From NCBI GenBank assembly GCA_024509875.1, contig JAMPIV010006381.1, forward strand, positions 86,487 to 150,486: 64,000 bases of DNA, given 5' to 3'. A program made the translations under genes and the position numbers. The notes under the pieces are model-generated. The model ran no database searches. It was not told the DNA's origin and saw only the letters and a program-made list of their open reading frames with translations. Origin of the DNA: Oreohelix idahoensis. Its lineage: Eukaryota > Mollusca > Gastropoda > Stylommatophora > Oreohelicidae. Shown here piece by piece: positions 55,356 to 64,000 of this stretch (the first letter of the stretch is position 1; the number at the start of each line of letters is the position of its first letter).

Positions 55356-56926
55356 GCAGATTCAATCTTATGGAGAAAATGATCAATACCAGATTAAGTT
55401 GGCACCTCGAAGAAAAACAAATTCTACTGCACCAACAGGCAGGCTTCAGGCAACATAGGTCTACAGAGGACCAAGTCACCTGCATTGCACAGGAAATCGA
55501 AGATGCTTTCCATGAAGGAAAGCATACATTAGCAGTCTGGGTAGACCTGGAGAAAGCATTTGATAAAGTTTGGAAAGATGGGCTAAGAGTTAAAATGCTT
55601 AAATATGGAATCTGTGGAAGAATGTATAACTGGGTCAGTCACTATTTAACAAACAGAACAGCTAGAGAGCAGGTGCACGGACAATTCAGCAAAAAGACTA
55701 TAATGGAACATGGAATTCCACAGGGTGGGGTCCTTTCCCCAACACTCTTCCTCGTATATATAAATGATATAACAGAAAACATCCACAAGAATGTCCACAA
55801 CTCCCTCTATGCTGATGACCTGGCCATGTGGACTTCAGAAGAATACATCACCACAGCAAGAGTGCGCATGCAGGATTCACTGCTAGCCCTGGAAAGTTGG
55901 TCCAGAAAGTGGTTGCTCAAAATCAATGAACAAAAAACACACACATATTTTACCTTCTCAAATAAACCACAGCAAGCAAAGCTACAACTAAATGGGAAGG
56001 CAGCACGAGAACATGAAACACCAACATACTTAGGAATCACACTAGACCGCCGCATGTCATGGAAATCACAGATAACCAAAATATGGCTAAGGGCAAAACT
56101 TTGCATGGCCATCATGAAAAAGTTAGCTGGTACCACATGGAGTGCTGATGAGAATATCCTCAAAAAGCTGTACACAGGCAGTCAGGCCTGCTATGGAATA
56201 CGGCATCACAGCTTGGCTGATGGCAGCAAAGTCAAATTTTGACAGAGTAAACAGACTCCAAAACCAAGCAGCACATATTATAACAGGGGCCCTACAGTCC
56301 ACAAAAATCAACGAAATGGAAAACATTACAGGGCTACAATCAATGGAGGACAGACGTGACAGCAGAGTCCTACAACAAGCTGAAAAATTTAAGAGACTCG
56401 AAGGACACCCCATGTTCCAAAGAATGAATAGGCTAGGAAGAGGCAGGCTCAAACGAACTAACTTTGTGGCCTAAGCAAAAGAAAAAAATTAGCAAAAATA
56501 CCGTCCTAGCAAGCTCAGTTGCAAAGAAAATACCAAAAAGCACAACTATCCCACTGTGGAAAATAAGATGCTTTCCTGAGCTAAAACCTGAGATTCCATG
56601 CATTGAAAGTAAAGGAACACAGGCAGAAACACAAAGAAAGTGTATAGCAACCAAGTATATTGACCAAAAATTCCCAGCAAAGCTTTGGACACATGCATAT
56701 ACTGATGGTTCTAGACACACACACACAAACACATATACTGATGGTTCAAAAAATGCAGTTGAAAATGGGGGTGCCGGCATCCTCATAAAATTAAAGAATA
56801 GAATCCACTTTATGGCAATTGCCACTGGTAAATACTACAATAACTTTAGTGCTGAAGCAGAAGCCCTGAAACAGGCAGCGGAAACTTTTATTGAATGCAA
56901 AGCACAGGCAGAAAAACAGATAGTAA

Positions 56927-59104
56927 CACTGACAAACAACATTTTTCTTTCTTATATAAGAATAAGTGTTCTTAGGTCAGTTTCTTGCGCTGATTTCAAA
57001 TTTGAAATCCGTTTATCTCTATCACATCGGGTTCTTAAGATATTTGTGAATAAATATATTTTTGGGAAACCGTTATTTGCTCCGTTTCATTTTTACTATA
57101 TAACTTATTAAAAATTAATAAAATGCAAAATAATTCTACTTTTTATACTGCTAAAAGATGCATGACATATGTTACGCTATTTTTCAAATAGTTACTGTAT
57201 TTTGAAATAATTCTGAGCGAAACATCGCTTCTAGAAGTTGTAGAAATTCGGCTGATCTGTTCTGTTACGTGTGCGGATATTTTACCGATCGTGTTCACCA
57301 GAACAACTTTACACCATTACTAAAGAAAGCATATGAACTTTATTTCGATTCGAAATTTGATGATGCAAATAAATCTTGGAAGCCAAATGCAGTTTGTTCG
57401 ACTTGTGCAAATACATTGGCAGGTTGGTTACGAAAATCGCCGAAGCATAAGTCGATGCCTTTTGGAGTGCCAGTAATATGGCGTGAATCGACAAATCACG
57501 CTACTGATTGTTACTTCTGCTTGACAAATATCCATGGTTTCACTTTTAAAACTAGAAAGTCTGTGGTTTATCCAAATATTGAATCGGTTTCGAAACCAGT
57601 GCCTCATGATCCAATCACGTGTCCGATCCCAGTTCCACCAGAACAATATCCGTTGGACGTGAATGAACCATCAGAAAGTGATAGTTTACCTGCTTTAGAA
57701 ACTAATTCTGACTCGGATTATATACCGGTGAATGATGTTCACTTAATTAACCATTCAGAACTTTCAGATCTAATACGTGATCTCGCTCTTACCAAAGGAC
57801 AAGCGGAATTACTCGGTTCGCGACTCAAAGAATGGAATCTTTTAGCGCCCAATACTCCGATATCTAAATTTCGCCATAGACACAGAGAACTTGTTCAATA
57901 CTTTGAGATGGATGATGACATTTGCTATTGCAAAGATGTAAACGGTCTAATGGTGCACCTCGGTCATGAGCACATAGTCAACGAATGGCGACTTTTCATC
58001 GATTCTTCAAAGACTAGTCTAAAAGCCGTGTTATTGCATAACGGAAATTTATTTTCATCAATTCCAGTCGCCTACTCTGTTCATATGAAAGAAACTTATG
58101 ACAATATGGCTATACTTTTGGCAAAAATAAAGTACAATGACTACCAATGGCGGATTTGTGGAGACCTAAAGGTCATTGCAATTCTCACGGGCATGTAGAC
58201 TGAGTATACTAAATTTTGTTGCTTCCTATGTGAATGGGACAGCCGCAACAGACAGGAACATTATGCAAGAAAGGTGTGGCCTATCAGGGATCGTATGCAG
58301 CTCGGGCATAAAAATGTAATACACGAGCCATTAGTTAACAAAGACAGCATCATTTTACCACCGTTACATATAAAGTTGGGGCTCATGAAGAATTTCGTAA
58401 AAGCGTTAGATAAAACGAGCAAAGCTTTCACTTATCTTCGAGAAAAGTTTCCGCAAGTTAGCGATGCAAAGATAAAGGAAGGTATCTTTGTAGGACCTCA
58501 GATTAGGAAAGTTATTGCAGACAAACAATTCGAGAACTTGTTACATGGTAGTGAACTTCGCGCATGGATGGCATTCAAATCGATCGTCGATAACTTTCTG
58601 GGAAATCACAAATCTGTCGACTATGTGCATATTGTTAAGCAGTGCATAGATGCATACAGAATTATGGGCTGTAACATGTCCCTCAAAATCCATTTGCTCG
58701 ATTCGCATCTTGACTTTTTCCCTGACAACCTTGGCGAAGTCAGCGATGAACATGGAGAACGATTCCATCAAGATATCACCGTAATGGAGTCACGTTATCA
58801 AGGACGGTGGAGTGTGACCATGCTTGCCGATTATTGTTGGATGCTTCATCGCGATGTACCACATGCCATTCACCAACGAAAGTCGACTGCAAAGAAATTC
58901 AAGCCTACATAACTGTTATACTTCTTGTACAAATGATGTTGTAATACTGTATGCGTTGTTAAAAAACTTCAATTGCGTATTTCTAGAGATCCCGACCTGA
59001 TAGAGAAAAACGGTTTGCAGATTTAAAAACAGCGCATTAAAATTGACTAGAAAAACATAGAAATGTTAGAGAAAGAAAAAAAAAATTTTTTTTGTTAGCC
59101 AGTG
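56927..59104 (+). mobile_element. 2.18-kb DNA transposon with CACTG ends and TAA duplication
   Basis: The LINE should read ..GTAATCTTTACAGAT.. (Q-I-V-I-F-T-D). Instead GTAA is followed by CACTGACAAACAAC, and AACAAAAAA.. reverse-complement ends in GCCAGTG before TAATCTTTACAG. The termini are thus CACTGRC.AACAA in inverted orientation with T-rich continuation, and TAA is duplicated (56924-56926, 59105-59107). CACTG ends with 3-bp duplications fit the CACTA/CMC (EnSpm-like) group. A single transposase-like frame fills most of the element. Confidence 0.85.
57206..58912 (+). CDS. Transposase of the CACTG element, one amber stop
   Basis: One frame of 569 codons from 57206 to 58912, broken only by TAG at 58196-58198. 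No ATG precedes the N-terminal domain, so the start is lost or on a short upstream exon. N-terminus: zinc-binding pattern CYVCGYF ... CSTCANTLAGWL, then MPFGVPVIWRE and DCYFCLTNIHGF. Catalytic candidates are Asp in WRLFIDSSK, Asp in RICGDLKVIAILTGM and Glu in SDEHGERFHQD. Between them KFCCFLCEWDSRN suggests a second zinc site, and PPLHIKLGLMKNFVKAL is highly characteristic. Similar proteins are, to my recollection, frequent in arthropod, hydrozoan and mollusc genomes and usually listed as uncharacterised. Placement in CMC rests on the ends rather than on the protein. The stop sits where a Gln codon is expected (one base change). Confidence 0.75.
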
Positions 59105-59916
59105 TAATCTTTACAGATGCCCTCTCAGTAATAACAGCGCTGAAGAGCCACCATACTAAAGGATTAAAAGATCTGATAATCTCCCATGAAAGACTGGCCA
59201 AATGCTTCAACAAGTGCCCAATCCAATGGAGACCAGCCCATTGCAACATACCAGGAAATGAAGAGGCAGACAGACTTGCTAAGGAAGGAGGTGCCTTACA
59301 ACAAAATGATACAGAGATGACTTATGCAATGGCAAAGACTACTATAAATGCTACATTCAAGTCCAAATGGGAAAGAGAGCACCCGGGCCATTTGAAAAAT
59401 GATGCATATCATCAACCATCCAGGAAAGAACAGGTCATCATTTTTCGGCTACAGACTGGACACAACAGATTAAGATACCATCTATACCACAAATACAAAA
59501 TTGGTGCAACAGATCTCTGCACCTGCAGTACCAGCCCAATGACAGTTGAACACCTGCTGCAGTACTGCCCAACCTACAGAAATGAACAGAGTAGCATATG
59601 GCAACAACCCACTTCTGTCAACGAAAAACTGTTTGGAGATGTCGGGAACCTTGAGTTGACTACTGCCTTTATTAGAGCCATAAATGTGGAAGTCTGAAGA
59701 TAAACGAGGAAGAAAAAGAAGATTCAACATGTTGACTGAGACAGGCCATAATTAAAAATTGTTAAAAAACACAAAAAGACCAGTTATCAAGGTAATTTGG
59801 TGGTTAAATGGTGAGAACATATGCTCTCTAAACAATCTGTGTTCAATTGCTAGTAGACTTTTTTATGTTTTTTTTTCTTAAATGTTCTTTATTAATTTTA
59901 ATTTAGTCATACAAGC

Positions 59917-60189
59917 CATGGTAGCACAGTGGTTAGTGCACTGGTTTCCCAGTGCTGCAGTCCTGATGTGATGCCCAGTCATGGCAGGATTTTTTTAGAC
60001 TGCAAACAGTTCCGGGGTTGAACCAGGCTTATTAATTGGGGACCAGAGCAACTTTGGGAAGGTTAAAGGCAGCTGACATGATGATAACCACATGACCCCG
60101 AGTGTGCCATATGGTCAAGAAAATATAGGCCTAACCCATATTCCCAATGTGCCTCAACAGGCATGCAATGGGATCCTTTTTACCTTTAC
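59917..60189 (+). mobile_element. SINE family 1, diverged copy
   Basis: A box GTAGCACAGTGGTTAGTGC is preserved; the B box is degraded. The central and 3' parts (GACCAGAGCAACTTTGGGAAGG, CCCATATTCCCAATGTGCCTC) follow the copies at 10592 and 13288. Flanks CATACAAGC and CATACATGC form a 9-bp target duplication with one mismatch. An older insertion. Confidence 0.85.
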
Positions 60190-60346
60190 CATACATGCAA
60201 AAACATATTGGTAGGTGGGAATATTTTAACACTTCCTTAAATGTAAATACATTGTTAAAAATGTTATATCCAAAAATGTAAAGACATTCATTGCCAGTTT
60301 GTGCTCAATAAATTTCATATTTATTCAAGTCAAATGGTTCTGTGCA

Positions 60347-60515
60347 TAACAGTGTACACTATGTTAGGTAAGGTGCATATATTGATCACTGTGTTTGACA
60401 TAACAATGTACACTATGGTGGGTTAGATGTATGTATTGAGCAGTGTGATTGACATCATAATGTTCACTCTGTATAGAGTTTCCTATCATCATACATCTAA
60501 CTCAACATAGTGTAC
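60347..60515. repeat. Tandem plus inverted repeat at the LINE 3' border
   Basis: Two ~57-bp units (AACAGTGTACACTATGTTAGG and AACAATGTACACTATGGTGGG, each followed by a TTGA.CA.TGTG.TTGACAT-like stretch) and the start of a third are followed by an inverted match: GTACACTATGGTGGGTTAGATG at 60402 pairs with CATCTAACTCAACATAGTGTAC at 60492. The arm lengths of ~25 bp could form a stem. Function unknown. Confidence 0.7.
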
Positions 60516-61305
60516 TTTGCCCTAATGCCACCTTGCAAGCTGAAAGCACGTGTTCAAGTGTCTGCCTTTCCTGGCATAGGGGGCACTGCTCATCATCTGA
60601 CATTCCCCCATCTCATAAGGTTTGTGGCTGATGGCAGGAGGTCATACATTGATCTAATAATGAAGCTGAACCTAAGAGGTGCCACATGCCATATATCATT
60701 CCATGTCAAGGACCTTTTCAGGGCTCCTTCCCATGTAGTCCATTGGCCTTGTTGGGCCTGCTGCACTCCTCGTTTCTCCTGAACTACCATGTCTCTGCAC
60801 TCTCTGCTTGATGCCTTGGACCACCAGCAGATGTCTCCATGGTCAAATCCCAATCTATTTGTCTGTGTGTATCCAATTACCTCCCTCAGTTTGAGCAACT
60901 CTTGGGCAGCATCAACAGCTTCTTCCACTCTCCACATCTTCCCATTTTCAGTGTTGGCTGAATGGACTTAACCCTGTCATATGCTGACTCATGCAGCATC
61001 ATTGCAAGCCTTGCCTTTCCCACTTTGTACTCTTCAACAACTGACTTGAAAGAAAACACAAGCTTTGAAGTACAGTGTTACGTCTGACAAACCTGATGGT
61101 ACCCCTAGTCATTTCCTCATGAACTTGTTGACCTTCTGCTCTATAGCTTCCACTGTACTGGTGCTTATTTTAAGCAGTAGCCACAGCAACTTAGGTATCA
61201 ACATGAACTGGAGGCACCACAGTTTGAATTTTCCTAGGAGTCTGCTTTGGTCTACGATCTGTAGCCCTCTGTTTGCCATTTCTATTGTCTGTTGCACTGC
61301 CTTTG

Positions 61306-62367
61306 TGTCATGATGTACATGACATGTATACATGTGTGTGGGTGGAGAATGGTGTAACCGGTTTAGAGTATTATTATTGAAGTATGCAAGCTTGGAATGT
61401 TACATTTAGCAGTTCACTGTTAGAAGCACGTGGCATGGTTGAAGAATACTCAGGGACGTTCATGTGTGAATCGAGGTTTATGGGCACATGAGAAAAGCGT
61501 GCGGAGTGAATGTAGTTAGCATACTTGTCAGAGAAGTATACTGAGATGTTAGGGGAGTCTGTGGCCATCTGTCGTGGGAGATGGTCGGTGTTTTCTAGAG
61601 TATGTGAATAGTGTCTGTGATTTTGATTATGATATATTGGATGTGATGCGATGATGTTCCGCATAAGGTGCATTTACAAGGCCTTTATATATTGTTATTT
61701 ACCAGCGCATTGTGTTCTGTCCCGCGCTTGGAAGTGGATGGATTAAAATGCACGTCGTTTTCCAGTGTCAGAAGGAGGTCTATAGTAGGACCATTATATG
61801 TTATTGTTTGAAGGCGTGTTGTTTGCTTTCTTGTGCTAAGAGGAGGCCTACGTTATAAGACCTTGGCTGTTCCAGTGTTTGGTAGCCTAATAGGAGCTTT
61901 GATAGAAAGCTTGTGTGTATTGACACTATAAGCGCGTTGTGGTTTTCCCACGCTGTGAAGTTCTGGAGGAACTTGGATGCCTGGTGATTAGACCAGAGAT
62001 AGAGATATATGTGCGAGGAGTGAATGCCGCACTTACATTGAATGCAGACCATAGAGATATATGTGCAAGGGGTGAATGCCGCACTTACATTGAATGCAGT
62101 TGCTACCAGTATGTTAGGATGACTGTACTACATATTCTAATGATGCAAGTATTTTGTACTATTGTTACTGATGTCCAGGACTATGCTGTTGAGATTATAT
62201 GTATGGAACTGTGACCCAGACTTCTGTCAAGTTATTCATTTGTGTACGTACTGTCTTAAGTGTCAGTCCAATTTATACACCAAATATTAGACAGTAGGAG
62301 GCTTACGAAATCTATCTTGTGACATCTATTTGGGAGCTCATTATAATGGGGAACAAGTTCCATAACA
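61306..62367. mobile_element. Solo LTR (1,062 bp) with CTTTG target duplication
   Basis: Starts TGTCATGATGTACATGAC and ends AAGTTCCATAACA (TG...CA). CTTTG stands at 61301-61305 and at 62368-62372. Removing it with one CTTTG joins the LINE frame (..LKDSK / KAVQQ..). No internal region or second LTR is present, so it is the product of LTR-LTR recombination. Its sequence does not match the LTRs of A, B or C. The orientation is unclear. Confidence 0.88.
62001..62100. repeat. 52-bp tandem duplication inside the solo LTR
   Basis: AGAGATATATGTGC.AGG.GTGAATGCCGCACTTACATTGAATGCAG occurs twice with a period of 52 bp and two mismatches. Confidence 0.85.
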
Positions 62368-64000
62368 CTTTGAATCTTTTAATGAGGTATCATACACCCT
62401 GCCAAGACTTTTAACAGGTTACTCAATAACAGTAGAGATTCTTTGGTTGGAAACCATGAATATGACCTCCGATATCTTCCCTTTCCTGACTGATAGGCTT
62501 CTCAACTTCTTGGGTTTGAAGCTCATTCTGCACCAGCTGACTAGTTCATCCAGGCTTGCTAACATCCTCCACACCTGATGTTCATCTGATGTCAGAATTG
62601 TTGTGTCATCCATGAATGCTCTGATTGGTGGCATGTGATACATTCCACTGAGCTTTGGACCAATAGCCATTCCTTCAGCCGCACTGAGGATCACCTGCAT
62701 AGCCAACATGAATAGTATTGGAGAGATGGTACATCCCATGGCAATTCCAACTTCAATGCCAATCCACTTCATTGTGTACTCTCTGGTTGAAAATCTGACA
62801 GAGAACCCTGTGAAATATAGCTTCAGCATTGCTGCAATCTCTTGTGGAACATGATACATTTCTAGGGCCTGCCACAACATCTTGTGTAGAACGGATCCAT
62901 AAGCATTTGCTAGATCCAACCAGATTACATGGAGGTTTGCTCTGTCAGACTTTGCCTTTTGAATTGCTTCCCATATCATTGTGGCATGCTCTAGACATCC
63001 TGGTGTCCTGGGAAACCTCCTTTCTGAATAGTAGTGTCAATGTACCCATTTGCCTGGAGGTATGTGGTGAACTATTTCGCTATCACTGGGAAGAATATCT
63101 TCCCTTTCACATTAAGTAGTGAGACTGGCCTGAACAGACTGATGTCTGTGGAATTTTGTTCCTTTGGGATGTAGACTCTGTTCACCTTTCTCTATTCCCT
63201 CCTTACAAGCTGGGTTTTCCATGCATTCTTCAGTAAACGGAGCAGTCGTTTAAGCACCTCAGGGTATCTCTTATACACAACATATGGGACACCATTAGGA
63301 CCTGGGGCTGACTTGCACTGTGCTTTCTGGACAATGTTTTCTGCTTCTTGCATTGTTGGGGGCTTGGTGTTAAATTCAGCACCTGGCTTACTAGGCTGTT
63401 TAAGGTCTGCCATGTTGCTGAACGGCTCATCTTTGCATCCATCTGAATAGGTCATTATATGGTGCTCTTACATGTCTTCTTTCCTGATGTTTAGCATACC
63501 CGTCCGTGGCTGCTCAAACAGTTCTTTGGAAAACTTGAAGGGCTCGCTGAAGAATCTTTCCCTATCCCTTTGAGTCTTCCTTCTCTTCCTGCACAACCTT
63601 TCCTCTACAAAGGGCATTATGCTGGCCTTTCAGGTGCTCCCTAACCTGTCGTAACCTTCCTTCTCTGTGACCACTGCATTCTTGAACAGTTTTCGGGCAA
63701 GCTTCTTCTTTCCTGATTTCTTCTATTTTAATTTGTCTTTTACTTTTTTGTGGTGGGTTACTTTCCCTTGCCTCTGTAACTCCAAAAAATTTGTGACAGT
63801 GAAGATATCTTATGTCGCCAAAGATTTCAAGCATCTTCTCCAAAGTTATCTGCTTCAGGTTGTTATCCAACTCTTTTGACAAGGCTTCGCTCAGCTGTCC
63901 AGAAAGCCATTTTGCACTCGCAGGTTGAAACTTGATTGCATTTCTCTTCCCATCCTAGAAATGTGTAAGATCATCATCAGGCAGATCAACTTGTATGTAC

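Larger units (their letters stand above)
55360..59697 (+). pseudogene. LINE RT-RNase H ORF2, interrupted by a CACTG-type transposon
   Basis: RT from the palm onward: INTRLSWHLEEKQILLHQQ, QAGFRQHRSTEDQV, motif A VWVDLEKAFDKVW, motif B GIPQGGVLSPTLFLVYIND and catalytic LYADDLAMW. A frameshift near 56190 leads to GITAWLMAAKSNFDRVNRLQ, another near 56470 to the spacer and RNase H (AYTDGS, ENGGAGILIKL, NFSAEAEALKQAAETF). The RNase H is cut at EKQIVI and resumes at 59108 with FTDALSVITALKSHH, PAHCNIPGNEEADRLAKEGG and a knuckle CTCSTSPMTVEHLLQYC, ending at a stop at 59697. The RT N-terminus and endonuclease are missing (5' truncation). The YTDGS motif of RNase H is duplicated (56697-56747). Dead copy. 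Confidence 0.88.
60509..64000 (-). pseudogene. 'ANAYGS'-type LINE, split by a solo LTR (open at window end)
   Basis: Minus strand from the window end: a Lys-rich N-terminal part (LEKMLEIFGDIRYLHCHKFF), the pre-RT block SAPGPNGVPYVVYKRYPEVL, HATMIWEAIQKAKSD, motif A WLDLANAYGSV, motif B GCTISPILF, catalytic FMDDTTIL and FKPKKLRSLSV. After SLGRVYDTSLKDSK the frame is cut by the solo LTR and resumes with KAVQQTIEMANRGLQIVDQS, LLGKFKLWCLQFMLIPKLL, STSTVEAIEQKVNKFM, MYDLLPSATNLMRWG and, after a frameshift, a knuckle CPLCQERQTLEHVLSAC. The knuckle pattern suggests the RLE class, but the endonuclease itself is truncated at about 60509. Several stops; dead copy. Confidence 0.85.

Overview
The window is eukaryotic and almost certainly from an animal (metazoan) genome. 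It has intron-sized gaps, canonical GT/AG splice signals, a tandem C2H2 zinc-finger exon, tRNA-derived SINEs, at least seven non-LTR retrotransposon lineages, Gypsy-type LTR elements with a tRNA-Pro-type primer site, a Penelope-like element, Tc1, hAT, TTAA-type and CACTG-type DNA transposons, a probable Helitron and long (TA)n arrays. A lophotrochozoan such as a mollusc would fit this mixture, but no diagnostic gene proves it. There are no prokaryotic genes, operons, rRNA genes or CRISPR arrays. All identifications are by eye.

Layout. 1-4.7 kb: a LINE fragment, then a decayed minus-strand Gypsy relative between two LTR-like direct repeats, one of which carries a 138-bp TTAA MITE. 4.7-10.4 kb: a minus-strand LINE with a restriction-like endonuclease, split by a 662-bp hAT MITE and by a full-length 3.1-kb RTE-like LINE, which itself carries a 35-bp retro-insertion. 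10.4-15.7 kb: (TA)n with a SINE, a Tc1 pseudogene with a SINE, and a LINE endonuclease fragment split by a Penelope-like element. 15.7-36.3 kb: a four-level nest. An 'ANAYGS'-type LINE is split by a CR1-like LINE, which is split by Gypsy element A (16911-34486), whose 3' LTR is split by intact Gypsy element B (24316-33496). 36.3-38.0 kb: a minus-strand C2H2 zinc-finger exon with about 16 finger units, two in-frame stops and a frameshift. Its clean splice acceptor is phase-compatible with a small acidic exon at 54735-54855, which implies an intron of about 16.8 kb made mostly of mobile DNA (two LINE pieces, SINEs, an RNase H fragment, a hAT remnant, and a Helitron-bounded block holding a gag-only LTR element). 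55.4-59.7 kb: an RT-RNase H LINE interrupted by a CACTG-type transposon with a nearly intact transposase. 60.5-64 kb: another 'ANAYGS' LINE, interrupted by a solo LTR.

How the parts relate. Most boundaries come from target-site duplications or from reading frames that resume on the far side of an insertion, so relative ages can be read directly. Element B has a single open gag-PR-IN-RT-RH frame with integrase before reverse transcriptase, the order of the Gmr1-like branch of Ty3/Gypsy. Element A is related to B but lacks protease, the integrase core and most of RT/RNase H, although its two 2,399-bp LTRs are almost identical. It must therefore have been copied recently by enzymes supplied in trans, perhaps by a B-like relative. 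The only candidate host gene seen is the zinc-finger gene, and its 3' half is decaying.
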